64,000 bases of DNA. Origin: Aphelocoma coerulescens. Its lineage: Eukaryota > Chordata > Aves > Passeriformes > Corvidae. The notes under the pieces were generated by a model, which saw only the letters and a program-made list of their open reading frames with translations, was not told where the DNA came from and did not search any database. The stretch spans positions 36,371,501 to 36,435,500 of the forward strand of contig NC_091020.1 in assembly GCF_041296385.1 (NCBI RefSeq), given 5' to 3'. Positions 13,346 to 24,992 of this stretch are shown piece by piece. Position 1 is the first letter of the stretch; each line of letters starts with the position of its first letter. A program made the translations under genes and the position numbers.

Positions 13346-14225
13346 CTGGCCCTGGGCACACAGCACAGGGATAATGGCTGGGGAGGAACAAAGCCATCCT
13401 TCTACAGCTAAAACAATTAACAATTGTTAATTAACCATTGAAACTCTCCATCTTGAAGCTCTGTGAGGTTAACTGCAATCAATATTTATCTGATTACACT
13501 AAACAGGGTCAGGAGGCTCAGTGCACCGAGTGTTTGAGGAATTGCTTTGGAAGGAGAAATAAATGGTGGGGGCAGAATGGGGAAGGGCACTGGAGGGGGG
13601 GAATCACCTTTTAAAAACAAACAAACAAAAGCATCCCACATTTAGGACTAAAATGTCCCTGGACACAGTCTGTACATCCCATACAGACACTCTGGTGAAT
13701 GTGCAGCGTCTCTGAGAATAACAGAGAACATGGGCAGCAGAGATGATCTTTTCCTCTAAATCAAACCCAACGAAAGCAGCCTGGAAAGGCCCTGCTCCAC
13801 CAGCCCCCGAAGCCAACAGAAAACTGCCGTCAGTGAAGCTGGATCAAGCTCAAAGTCTGCATATTTCTGTTTTCCTGAGTCGTGTAAACTCCATCTGTTC
13901 CCAGCGCCCTGGGGAAATGCATGTCTGTTTGCCCGGCTCGGTGTGCTGCCCTGCCCAGCCCCTGCCCAGCCCCGCCAGTGCCACACACCAGCGGCTCATG
14001 GAGCAGAGCCCGGCTGCCCCGCGGAGGCACCTGCGCCAGGGCTGGCACCAAACACGATTTTAATTAAAAATAAAGCATTATTACATCACAGCCACCTCTC
14101 CTGTCTGTGCTCTGCCGAACAGAGCCTGGCTGTGGGACACAGCACAACACAGAGCTCTTGGAATTTTCGTGTCATGCGCGTGCTACCACCCCAATCCATG
14201 CAGGAGACGCAGAGCTGTGCATTCC
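13346..14225. other. Intergenic unique sequence
   Basis: Nothing was recognised in this stretch. Confidence 0.6.
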
Positions 14226-14366
14226 CCATCCCTGGCAGTGCCCAAGGCCAGGCTGGACATTGGGGCTGGGAGCAGCCTGGGACAGTGGGAGGTGTCCCTG
14301 CCATGGCAGGGGTGGCACTGGAGGGGCTTTAAGGTCCCTTCCCACCCAGACCAGTCTGGGATCCCA
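14226..14366 (+). mobile_element. CR1 3' fragment, sense
   Basis: It contains CCCTGGCAGTGCCCAAGGCC through GGTCCCTTCCCACCCAGACC and is truncated at its 5' side. Confidence 0.9.
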
Positions 14367-17129
14367 TGAATTGTGACCAAGCTGCTCATCCCTTCCATCC
14401 TGAGCACAGGCCAGGCTCAGGGACATGTCCCAGGGCACATCCCCATGGAAGCTGTCCCATGCAGGACCCCTGGTGTCCCCCCAGTGCCCATGTCCCCCCC
14501 TGTGCCTGTGTCCCCCCACCCCAGCCCGCACTGGGGGACATCCCTGCCCTCAATGCTCACCAGAATTTCTGACCAGGCCACCACAGCTGCAGACCTGACA
14601 TCCATGTCCAGGGAAAGCCAGGCTGGTGGAGCCCAATGAGCACAGCCTGAGCAGACAGGCAAGGAAAGCCTCCAGAGTCAGCCCAAAAGGAACAACACGG
14701 GTGGGACCGCACCTGTGTGGGTGAGAGCTCCATACAAAAACCCCAAACCCCTCACAGGCACTGTTTGCATCGGCTGTTGCTGGCAAAGACTGATGACAGT
14801 GATAACTGTGATGAATTGGTGCTGTAATTATGGGTATATGAAGTTCTGTGAGGGGACAGAATGTGTCACTACTTATACACAGCTGAACAAGCAGCTCCGT
14901 GTTCCTTCCCAGCCTCTGCAGCCTCTGAGACGAGTCATTAGCACCACTCTGCCTTTCCACAACGTCCTGCTCTTGCACCTGAACACCAGCTACAGCTCCA
15001 CAGTGAAATTGGGTTTAAAGAGCCAAACGTCATTGAAAAATACCTAAATCCACTCTGTTGTTTGGTAGAAGCCATTCTCCAGGAAAAATACTGTTTTATT
15101 TTGCAAAACCTGACCTATGGTTGTGCAGCCCTCCATCTGCCAGGGCTGTAAAGCTGCTCGAAAACACAAATGTGATTTGGGTTTGAAACATGTACACAAT
15201 TGAGTAAGAAATTGCAATGTTTGCTGGTATGGGAGCTGGAAGCACAGTTTACATACAAATAAATCCTGGGTGCAATCAGACAATACCAATGAAGGTGTTT
15301 AATCAGCCCTGGAATTAGGAGCTGTATAAACATGAGCACCCATGGGCCAGGGGTGATCCAGTATTCCCCCCGCACCCCCAGTTCCAGAGAGCCTCTGAAG
15401 ATTCCAGGCCTGCCCCGAGCCCTCCAGCGGGTCCTGCACGAGGCAGGGCCTGTTATCCCCGGCTTTAGCAGATGGAAAACACACCCTAAACAGGAGGAGC
15501 AAACAAACATTCTTTACAAAGCAAAGGGGCCTTGGCTCAAGCGTTTTCAACCTCTTTTAAACCAGGTGGTTCATGTGGCTTGCTCCATGGCCCCATTTCC
15601 CCCTCTGCCATGTGCTGTTGACCCACAGGGGTTAAACTCTGGGGCTCTTTACATGGATTTATTGACAAGAATCCAGAAATTTAGTGAAAACCAGGATATC
15701 TGTATCCTTTACAACTCATGGTAATCCCTGCACTACCCCTCCATTCTGTTATCATTTAAACTTTCACCACCTTGCAGGGAACAACTTGGCAACCAACATT
15801 TTGTGGTGTTTCCCTTCGTGATGCTCAGTGCTCAGTGTTCAAAATGTGACCCACCCTCTTCTCCCAGCGAGAGGAACGAGCACCAGCCTGGGAGCAGCAG
15901 GAGTCGTGCCCTGCCCCAGGCTCACAGGGAGGAATTCCTCCCCAGTATCCCATCAGCAGGGAGCCATTCCCCCTTCTAATGCATAGTGCACTTCATGCAC
16001 TCATAACTCATTTCTAATTTCAGCCAACCAAGCGCACCAGGAGCAGAGGGGATCAGTAATTCTGGGCTCTCTTTGCCTGGAGTTGGCCTTAAGCTTCTCG
16101 ATCTGTCAGCCCACACCAGGCTTCATCCCAGCTCAGGTACCGCTGTTTGCTGTGCTGATCCAGGCGCGGCTCTCAGCACACCCACCGCAGCGGGGACAGC
16201 AAACTCCTGCAGCAACGCCGTCCCCACGTCCCCTGGCTGCGTGCAGAGCCAGCTGCTGAATAACTCTGGGTCCTGGGGGAGACAGGGACGAGCAGCCTGC
16301 AGGGACACCCCACTGAGAGGCTCCCAGAAATGGGGAGAATTTAGGAGTTTCACCCAGCAGGAAGGCAGCGAGGCTGGGCTCCAGCAGGGACTCTCCAAGT
16401 TAAGACAGAAGCATGGGTTTTCTGTTTATCAAAAGGACTGATGTCGTCCTGCAAGATAAAGCAGCTCCTGGAAAGTGCTATTGTTTGTCTTTCTTAACCA
16501 TTTATCAGCAGAGAACAGTTTAATGTTCTGGTAGAAGGCACAAGTGAGTATCTCTTCAGTGATGAAGGAAAATAAGCTTAGTGCTAAGGCAAATAGAAAA
16601 TATTGATCTATCTTCAGGTACTGCAGCTGAAAATGTTTTGTGAAATTTATCTTCCCTACCCCTCCTGAGCAGTGCTCTTTGTCTCTTACCAGCTAATTCT
16701 CTGTAGTGAAAGTTTAACCTTGAACACAGAGAAGGAAAAAACTCGAAACCAAACCAAACTGGCTCTATGAAGAGTTCAGGTCCTGTAAAGGCACCGCTGG
16801 GGTGAGCATCCCCATCTCCTCACCCATCCTGAGAAAACTCCTTGGGAAAACCACATTCTGAGCTTCATTTCTTGGTAAGATCTCCAAGACAGGAAAGGAA
16901 TAAGGAGAAAAATTACCTATTAGGTAAACCCAGCTAATGTGAATCTCTGGGCTCTGATTAGATGGAGTCCCCAGCAGAGCCCTGTCCGGGTCCTTTATCT
17001 CAGCTCAGCCAGCAGTATTGGCCCCATTCCTACACCTATACCTGCCCTGGAGAGCAGAACATTGAATATTCCTCAGTCAGGCTCAGACCCCCTTCTCATG
17101 CCCTGTTTGCAGCTCAGAGGGCAGGGACA
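14367..17129. other. Intergenic unique sequence
   Basis: Apart from the TGTCCCC-rich stretch near its left end, nothing was recognised. Confidence 0.6.
14446..14530. repeat. TGTCCCC-rich low-complexity stretch
   Basis: Short imperfect repeats of GTGTCCCCCC and TGCCYRTGTCCCCC lie downstream of a CR1 piece. It is low-complexity DNA only. Confidence 0.6.
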
Positions 17130-17255
17130 GCACCCGGGCACTGCCCAGAGGCAGCCCAGGGACATGGGCAGGGGTGGCCTTGGCAGTGTTGGGAATGCTT
17201 GGACTCACTGGGCTCAGGGACTTTTCCAACCTGAACAAATCCAGGATTTTGGTTC
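17130..17255 (+). mobile_element. CR1 3' fragment, sense (left arm of an inverted pair)
   Basis: It runs from a degraded CR1 3' UTR to a tail with GGGACTTTTCCAACCTGAAC. A second copy in the opposite orientation starts about 45 bp downstream. Confidence 0.75.
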
Positions 17256-17300
17256 TATTGACCAGATTTCCCTTATCAGTGCAAACAGAAAACCTGTGAA

Positions 17301-17575
17301 TCATGGAATCACAGAATTGTTTAGGTTGGAAAAGGCCTCGGAGCCCATCGAGTCCAACCATTCCCAGCAATGCCAAGGCCACCACTGCCCCATATCCCCA
17401 AGTGCCACTTCCACAGGGCTTTTAAATCCCTCCAGGGATGGGGACTCCACCCCTGCCCTGGGCAGCCTGTCCTTTCCATGAGGAAATTTTTCCTAATCTC
17501 CAACCAAAACCTCCCATGGCACAGCTTGAGGCAATTTCCTCTTGTCCTGTCCCTGTCACCTGGGAGAAGAGCAGC
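17301..17575 (-). mobile_element. CR1 3' fragment, antisense (right arm of an inverted pair)
   Basis: It starts with AATCATGGAATCACAGAATT and continues through ACCACTGCCCCATATCCCCA to CTTGTCCTGTCCCTGTCACC. It is the same subfamily as the copies at 4505 and 25795. Confidence 0.9.
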
Positions 17576-18424
17576 GTGGGGAGCGTGGCCTGTCACAGTG
17601 GGACACTCCCATAACCCCCACCTCATCTGGAATTAAGCCAAGACTAAAATGGAAGGAAAAGGGAAGAATTTGAAGGGACTGGCTGTCCTGGCAGCAGGAG
17701 CAGCTCCCCAGCCAGGATGGAGGTGTTGGGGGCCTGCAGAACCACATGTGACAGCCACGGGACCATCGCCACAACAAACCCAGAGGGGCACAAACAGCCT
17801 GAGCAAACTTGATTCCTGTTTAATGTTCAGTCAGTGCCCAAAGCAGGCAATCAACTCCAATTTAAACCAACACTTGACAAGCTTCCTGTTTATTCCAGAT
17901 CTGGGATGGGGTTTCCAGGCCAGCCTACTTGTATCTCCTCTCTGTTTCTATTAAGTGCAGGCCTGTGCCATAATATCATTTTTCCTACTCTCATGCCACT
18001 GACAGTGCATCCATCATTCTTCATAATTGCATCTAACAAATATTGATTTTGTCTCCAAAAGAGTAAACAGAAATATTAAAGTGCTTTTGCAGAAGGCAAA
18101 AACACTCATGGAAAGCGCATTTAAACAGGGCAAGGAGGATGAAGCCTGGACAGAACATATGGCTGGGAAAAAGCAGCAGCAATTTGTGCTGGCTTAAAAA
18201 TGCAGCAGAACAGTGTGGGATTGGGCAGCCGAGCCAGGGAAACGCCGCCGGGACAAGTGGCAGCTTCAATCCGCTCTGTCTCAAGCAGAAATGGCTCCAA
18301 ACATTTCCCCACACCTCCCTGAAGGGAGGAAATGGCTGAAGCCTGCCCTCAGAACACTGTTAATGGTGACTGAAGGCACTGCTGGCTGCCTTTGGTGGAG
18401 CCACAGCAGTGCCACCCCCAGATC
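17576..18424. other. Intergenic unique sequence
   Basis: Nothing was recognised in this stretch. Confidence 0.6.
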
Positions 18425-18562
18425 CTGGCACTGCCCAGGAAAGCACAGCTGGCATGGGGCTCTGAGCAGCCTGGACTGGGGAAAACATCCCTGCCCATGG
18501 CAGGGGTTGGGACTGGATGGGCTCTAGGGTCCCTTCCAACCCAAACCATGGGATTCCGTGAT
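18425..18562 (+). mobile_element. CR1 3' fragment, sense, divergent
   Basis: It has CCTGGCACTGCCCAGGAAAG, then CCCTGCCCATGGCAGGGGTT and a tail at GGTCCCTTCCAACCCAAACC. Confidence 0.8.
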
Positions 18563-19984
18563 GATATTTGGCTCTCTTAATCCATCACTTTAATCTTCCC
18601 CTTGGAAAACCTCTGGGAAGATACAAACCAGCCCCATTTGTCGGTGTGTGCAGGAGCCTGAGCAGCAGGAGGAGAAGGCAGTGCTAAAACAAACCCAAGG
18701 GGAGTGAGTGAGTTCCTGGGGCACTGGCTGGTGTGGGATGCTCCCAGCCACAGGGGAACAGCACCTCAGCCCTTATCCCCATCCACACCCAGCTGGGGCA
18801 CTGGGCAGACACGCTCCCTGTGGGCAAGGGAGCCCAAAATGTCCTGTGAGGAGCTGGGAATCAGGACACGGAAGTAGGATCTTCCATAAAATGAGCTGCT
18901 GCCCAGCAGGGAAAGCAGTTCGGGAGCGTGGGTCAGAGGCTGCCCCAGGGCACGGCCAGCACACAGCAGGGACACAGCAGGGACACAGCAGGGCTCCCTG
19001 TTTGTCTGAACAGCACTGCCCGGGGCACTCGCCCTCAGGAGGCATCCCCGGCAGGCACGGAGGCTCTGTGCTGCTCCCCACCTGGGCTCTCCCAGCCCTG
19101 TGCCGCAGCCACCACTGAGCCTGGCACAGACAAGAACTGATCTCCTCGGCCTTGCCAAAGGTCAGTGCAATTTTTAAAAGAGATGATTCCCAGGAATACT
19201 GAGGCCACCTTGATATATCGTCATCAGGGACAAGTATAAGAAGGAAATTACCACCTCTTACAGTCTCAGGAGCTGAAATCCACAGCAGCAGCCCGTGTTT
19301 GCCCCAGCTATGCACAACCTCTCCTCTTCCAAGAGAAAACTCAGATTATGTCCATATGCCTGTTCCTCTCACTCATTAAACTGCCACAGAGCAAAAGATT
19401 GTCCTAATGAGCCAATGGTTTATTTTCTCAAGGATTTTTCTCAAGTTCTGCTTGAAGTCTCCAAGAGCAGCTCTTCCAGCACCAGCCCTGTGGGCAACAT
19501 GCTCAGATGTTTATTTCAGCAGGGGATGCTCCATTTGGAGACAACTCTGGGAGGGGAAAAACCACAAATCTCTCAAATCAATCAAGCAGTGTGTTGGCAT
19601 GCAATAAACACCAATTTCTAAAGGAGAAATCTTTCTAGAGAAACTTGATCAACTCTCTGACAGTGTTACAGAGTTGGAAGATGAAAAGAAAAATTATACA
19701 TCGGAGTTGCAGTAAAATATTGGGTTTCATGTCTCACTGTATCTTGATTGCTAATACGGTTTGAGTTGTTGTGTGTGGAAAATAGCACCACACTGGAAAT
19801 GAGAGGAAAGTGGAACAGCCAGGGATCAAGGATAAGGAGCAATTCCCAGCTCATGGGTTCCCTGCCACCTGCAATGCCAGCAGCAGGGAACAGCCCCCAC
19901 TGAGGCCACCCAGACCCCTGCCCCAGCAACCATGGAAAATTCATGATCAGACCAGATGTTGTGGTAAAGCAGGCACAAAATCAA
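18563..19984. other. Intergenic unique sequence
   Basis: Only the 12-bp triplicate near 18957 stands out. Confidence 0.6.
18957..18992. repeat. 12-bp tandem repeat ACACAGCAGGG(A), three copies
   Basis: Three adjacent copies of a 12-bp unit form a small local duplication. Confidence 0.8.
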
Positions 19985-20114
19985 TCAGGGCCAGGTTGGA
20001 CACTGGGGCTTGGAGCAGCCTGGGACAGTGGGAGGTGTCCCTGCCCATGGCAGGGGTGGCACTGGATGGGTTTTAAGGTCCCTTCCAACCCAAACCAGTC
20101 TGGGATTGTATGAC
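19985..20114 (+). mobile_element. CR1 3' fragment, sense
   Basis: It runs from GGCCAGGTTGGACACTGGGG to AACCCAAACCAGTCTGGGAT and is 5'-truncated. Confidence 0.9.
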
Positions 20115-21200
20115 CCACCTCAGGGGCAGCTCATGGACTCTGACCCAGCCCAGCTGCAGGCTCTGCCCTGGGTCCCCCCGCACACCCCAGCTCAGCTCAG
20201 AGGCAGCTCTGCCCTACCTGCAAGCTCTGCTGCTGCTGTTCTTCGGGCACAGATCCCTGCCACAGAGCTCCTGCATCAGAATTGATGTTTCTCCCCAGGA
20301 TTACCTCCTACCCCATCAGGAGAACACTTCTATAACCCACCTCTCTGGGATTTGGGAACTCACCACCAGCACTGCAATAAGTGCTGGAGGGATCCAGCAG
20401 AGCCCAAGTGTAAAGCCAGGGTTCAAACTGCCCGAGCAGGAAGCCAGAGGCTGATGCTCGTGTGTATCTGGGCTGAAAGAAATCAGCAGTGAATTTATGC
20501 ATTTTTGTGTCTCGAGCAGAGGGTACAAAATCCTCCCAAGTTCATTTCCTTGTCTGACACTGCTGCTCTGTCACACCCAACCTCTCACTGATTTGATCTC
20601 TCTCCTCCGATTTGTCTTCTGTATTTCCTCTCCTGTTCCATTCCTAATTCTTTCTTAATTTCTCCTATAAAAAATGACTTAGGAACCAGTAGGAAATGTC
20701 CACAGTGGCAGAGAGTCAGGTCCTCATCTGCGCTTACAGTGGCGGATGAGAGCAGTTTCCAGCTATAATATGTTACATAGAAAGGAAAAAAGCTGCTTTA
20801 AAAATCTATGTTAAAGCTTTTATCCAATTAATATTCCATTACAGCTGCCTGGGACAGACTCATCACTCCTCAGTCCTTTCATTCTAAGCAGCTAAAACCC
20901 ATTCGTGCAGTTATAAATCCTTACTTTTTAATAAGAAATTTTTTGTAAGGTACTAATTAAAAAAAAAATAATTTAAGGAAATGCTTTTTCCTCGATTGGT
21001 TTCTATCTCTTACTGCTTTTTGCAGCATGAGGAACAAACATTAAACCCATCCCAGCTCCCTGGCAGCGGCTCTGCCCAGAGCCGAGCATTTCATCTGCCC
21101 CCGACCATCAAGCAGTTAACAAACAGAAAACAGTCTTGGTGGTTTTATTAAATCCTGACAAGCACGTGTTTGATAAGGAGCCGGGCGGGCTCGCCGGAAT
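20115..21200. other. Intergenic unique sequence, AT-rich 20580-21010
   Basis: No gene was recognised. The AT-rich part precedes the G-rich heptamer array abruptly. Confidence 0.6.
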
Positions 21201-21489
21201 GCGGGATGGGGGATCCGGGATGAGGGGTGCGGGATCCGGGATGGGGATGCGGGATGGGGGATGCGGGGTGCAGGATCCAGGATGGGGGATCCGGGATGGG
21301 AGATCTGGGATGGGGGATACGGGGTGCGGGATGGGAGATGCGGGGTGCGGGATCCGGGATGGGGGATGCGGGATCCGGGATGGGGGATCCGGGATGGGGG
21401 ATGCGGGGTGCGGGATCCGGGATGGGGGATGCGGGATGCGGGATCCGGGATGGGGATGCGGGGTGCGGGATCCAGGATGGGGGATCCAG
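21201..21489 (+). repeat. (GGGATNN)n heptanucleotide minisatellite, about 41 units
   Basis: A run of about 290 bp is built from 7-bp units GGGATGG, GGGATCC, GGGATGC and GGGGTGC, with two units shortened by one base. The + strand is an almost unbroken series of G3-G5 tracts separated by short spacers, so it has high G-quadruplex potential. The array keeps long frames open on both strands (Pro/Ile/His-rich when read on the - strand). These are artefacts of the repeat. Confidence 0.97.
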
Positions 21490-22390
21490 TCTCCATCGGC
21501 GCGGGAGCACCGCCCTCTGTTGCCTGCGGCGCTGGCACCACCCGGAGCCAGCGGGGCCCTCGAGTGCCCCATGGAAGCAGGTTCTTCATGGCCTCCCTAC
21601 AGGCGATTCATTGATCACTCTCTCCCCAAATGCACTACGCTGCATTTCCATGGCTCCAGCATGTTTCCCCGCCCCCGTGGGTGCCACGCCAGCCCCTGTG
21701 TTAGGAATGAGCCCCTAAGAATCATCAAGCCCAACTCCCTTCTCCGTGCAGAACTCTCTAAAAGCTCCCAGGTGCTCCCTGATCCCGGACAGGGGCACGC
21801 AGCTGCTTTTAGCCTCTCTGCAGCCAGATCCATAAATGACATTTGTATCACCCGTGGATTTTCCCAGGAACAGCTCTCCATGTGCCGAGCCAGGGAGCTC
21901 TACAACACCTGGAGCTGGCGAGACAAATCCCCTGGGATGAGGCATTCCCAGCACATTGATTCATGTGGTCGATATCCAGTCTTGAAGGGTCAATCAGCAG
22001 CTCATGGGCTGTGTCTGGGAGGGATCAGCCCAATGCTAAACTCATCACTCAGGTCGGCGTCTCCAGGAGCAACAAGTGCTCTGTATCTCTGCAGATCAGA
22101 CACTTCCCATTCAATACTTAATTAGGGGAGCGAGTACCCAATTTACTCCAGCCAGCCTTGAAGAAAAATGTCAAACTGATGCAGTTTAAGGACAATTAAC
22201 ACAGGGACCTGCAGCTCCCTGCTCAGGATTACAGCAGGAAGCTGTCCCCCAGTAACAGGCTCCAAGAGACGAAATCAGTGATTCCCCTCTGCTGCTGATC
22301 CTGTCCCTGGCAACTCCCCAAACATCCTCCAGTGCCTGTCCAGGGCTGTGCACCCCAACTCATCTCACCAGCAGGAAGGGGGATTGGGAA
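21490..22390. other. Intergenic sequence with one old CR1 scrap
   Basis: CpG content is somewhat raised immediately next to the heptamer array (21490-21700). No gene was recognised. Confidence 0.6.
21716..21800 (-). mobile_element. Old CR1 fragment, antisense
   Basis: AGAATCATCAAGCCCAACTC is the reversed CR1 tail motif. The rest is diverged. Confidence 0.55.
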
Positions 22391-22588
22391 AGAATCATGG
22401 AATGGTTGGGGTGGGAAGGGACCCCAAAGCCCATCCAGTGCCAGCCCTGCCATGGGCAGGCACACCTCCCACTGTCCCAGGCTGCTCCCAGCCCCAATGT
22501 CCAGCCTGGCCTTGGGCACTGCCAGGGATCCAGGGGCAGCCCCAGCTGCTCTGGGCACCCTGTGCCAGGGCCTGCCCACCCTCAGTAA
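22391..22588 (-). mobile_element. CR1 3' fragment, antisense
   Basis: It runs from GAATCATGGAATGGTTGGGG through the conserved 3' UTR to CAGGGCCTGCCCACCCT. Confidence 0.92.
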
Positions 22589-23387
22589 AAGCTCACAACC
22601 CGTCACAGGTGTAATGCTGAATCACAGAGCTCTGCCACGCAGCCCCTGCAGAGCCACGAGCCCATAGCCAGCTGCCTGTGGGCAGGAAAATAAACTGTGC
22701 TGGTCTCAATGACAGCCAAGGGCTGCCCCCACAAGGGACAGCCAAGGGGAGCAACTGTCCTCAATGTCAATGTCCTCAGATGAAACAAATATCTCCACAT
22801 GAAACAAATGTCCCCATGTGAAGCAAACGACCCCATGTGAAGCCCCTGTGTGTTTCTCCAGCCCAGGGCCTCCAGGCAGGCATGGATTGCAGAATTCAAT
22901 TAGAAACTGCAAAGGTGAAGCAGGAGGTTATAAAGAATTGCATTTATGGCACGTTAACAAGAGCAGCCTGGGTAATGCCATGCTCTGCGTGCCTCAGCCT
23001 GCATCCAGCTCCACGGGAAGGTGTGGGAACCAGGCCACACCAGGAAACCTCCCATGCACTTGGAATATTCCTCACAGGAATAGTATCAGCTGCTAGCTAG
23101 GCAAAGATAGACCTCTCCACTGTGCCACAAAATAAGTTTTGAGGTCTTAGTCCCTCAAGACCTCAAATATTCCTCAGCATTCCCCTGCAATTCTTCCACC
23201 AACATTGTTTTACAATTGCCTGTGCAATGAAAAACACTTCTCTCTTTTAAAAACAAACAATGCCACCACTGGATTGAGGCTCTGTTACCTCCCAGATGCA
23301 ACATTTGAGGGCTTGGGGTGGGTTGGTTTGGGGTTTTTTTCTTGGCAAGAAAACAGAGGAATCTAATTTAAAAGTAAGATACTGTGA
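22589..23387. other. Intergenic unique sequence
   Basis: Apart from the 19-bp tandem repeat, nothing was recognised. Confidence 0.6.
22766..22846. repeat. About 19-bp imperfect tandem repeat, 4 units
   Basis: Four degenerate units resemble CATGAAACAAATGTCCCCA, with later copies reading TGTGAAGCAAACGACCCCA. It is a short local duplication in otherwise unique intergenic DNA. Confidence 0.75.
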
Positions 23388-23575
23388 CGGTGGGCAGGCC
23401 CTGGCACAGGGTGCCCAGAGCAGCTGGGGCTGCCCCTGGATCCCTGGCAGTGTCCAAGGCCAGGCTGGACATTGGGGCTGGGAGCAGCCTGGGACAGTGG
23501 GAGGTGTCCCTGCCATGGCAGGGCTGGCACTGGATGGGCTTTGGGGTCCCTTCCAGCCCAAAGCAGTGTGGGAGA
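23388..23575 (+). mobile_element. CR1 3' fragment, sense
   Basis: It runs from GGTGGGCAGGCCCTGGCACA to TCCCTTCCAGCCCAAAGCAG. It is nearly identical to the copies at 1700 and 53440. Confidence 0.92.
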
Positions 23576-24480
23576 GGGAGGAGGGATGCAGAGTCAGAGC
23601 AATCTGATGCCATTCCCTGCTCCACAAAGGCTCCACCGGGACCTGGGCTGGGACTTGGCTCCCCTCTGCAGCATCAGCCCGAAGTGTTTTTACCATGTTC
23701 TGAGCCACGAGATAAAAACAAAGAGGATTTGAGGCAGAGATGTCAGAGGGAGACAATGTCACCAATGTCACAACCCTCAGTACTTCTATTACTGCTTTAC
23801 TTCCTCCCCTGCTCCGTGCTGTGACCTGCAGCCCCTCAGGAAGCCGTTCCAGTGCACCATGGTGTATCTTCACTTTGACGTCTCCTTGAGGGAAAATGCC
23901 TTCACAACTCAAAATGCTGAGTTCAAATCAGAGTTCAGAGACTCCCTCCAGCACCAAACGGGGCGATGCAGGCTCTGCTGTCAGGACACACAGCACTGTG
24001 GGGACCAGCCCTCGCCCAGCCACAGTGAAACAAGGGCACAGGAGAAGTGTCAGGAAGGAAAAAAGGAATAGGAATGGTAGATATGCTAGGGAATTCCTGT
24101 TCTAAACCAACCCTGCTGCCTGTCTTCTCTGCTGTGCCCTGTGGTGCCGTGGTTATTAATCCATCCCTGGACTTTCTGAATTAGCAGATGGCAATTATGC
24201 ATTTGCTCTCAAGGGATATAAAAATGAACCCTTAAATTTTACCTTGTGATGGAGCATTTCCATAAAAAACACTTCTCCTTGATCAGTATTCTACCCACGG
24301 ACTCAGAGTGTGTGAATGCTTGGAAATGGGTTCAGAATCATTTTCCTGTGTTTTACACATTTTTCACTTTAAAGAAAGATGAAAAACCATGACCCAGAGA
24401 AGCCGGTCCATTAGGATAAATCTCCATAATTTTGTAGTCATTAAACAAAAAAAATCCTACTTGTTCTTCTTTTCATTCAT
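23576..24480. other. Intergenic unique sequence
   Basis: Nothing was recognised. 24180-24450 is AT-rich. Confidence 0.6.
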
Positions 24481-24830
24481 GTGTAGAAGCTGTGTCGGAG
24501 AGACCCCAGAAGTTTGAGTGGTTTTCAGTAAAAATGCAGCGGCGAGTGCGGTGTAAGAAGGACCAATGGCGCCACCAAGTGCGGACGTGCTGAAGGTGGA
24601 AAATGCGCGATTTCTGCCATTTCTGCCATTTCTCGTGGGGAACGGAAAGTCACAGAAAGCAGAAATAGCCACCTCAGTGAGGGCCACTACACTGCCTTTC
24701 CCCTCAGATCCAGAGGTTCTACGTCTGTTATTTAAATTTTTAAGCGCCATAAGGTTGAAAAAAGTCGGAAAAATCAAAAACTGTCCGGAAAGTCCTTCCC
24801 ATTCCAAACGTTTTCATTTTCCACACACTG
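24481..24830. other. CpG-containing orphan block upstream of a CR1 piece
   Basis: About 350 bp with an unusual number of CpGs (GGCGAGTGCGGTG, GGCGCCACCAAGTGCGGACG, GTCCGGAAAG) lie in otherwise CpG-poor DNA. It includes a short TTTCTGCCA triplication near 24609-24635. It is not a recognised repeat or gene. It could be a recent insertion, a fragment of an LTR or retroposed sequence, or an unmethylated regulatory island. Confidence 0.5.
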
Positions 24831-24837
24831 AGCAGCT

Positions 24838-24992
24838 GTGGCTGCCCCTGGATCCCTGGCAGTGCCCAAGGCCAGGCTGGACATTGGGGCTGGGAGCAGC
24901 CTGGGACAGTGGGAGGTGTCCCTGCCATGGCAGGGCTGGCACTGGATGGGCTTTGGGGTCCCTCCCAGCCCAATCCAGTCTGGAACTCTGTG
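24838..24992 (+). mobile_element. CR1 3' fragment, sense
   Basis: It runs from GTGGCTGCCCCTGGATCCCT to CCAATCCAGTCTGGAACTCT. It directly follows the CpG-containing orphan block at 24481-24830. Confidence 0.9.

Noticed and set aside
21136..22125. 329-codon open frame on the + strand and Pro/Ile/His-rich frames on the - strand
   Set aside because: They are produced by the stop-free heptamer array, which reads open in several frames on both strands. No domain or codon signal was seen.
23247..23912. 221-codon - strand frame
   Set aside because: It overlaps the CR1 copy at 23388-23575 and has the same repeat-derived peptide. No independent evidence of a gene was found.
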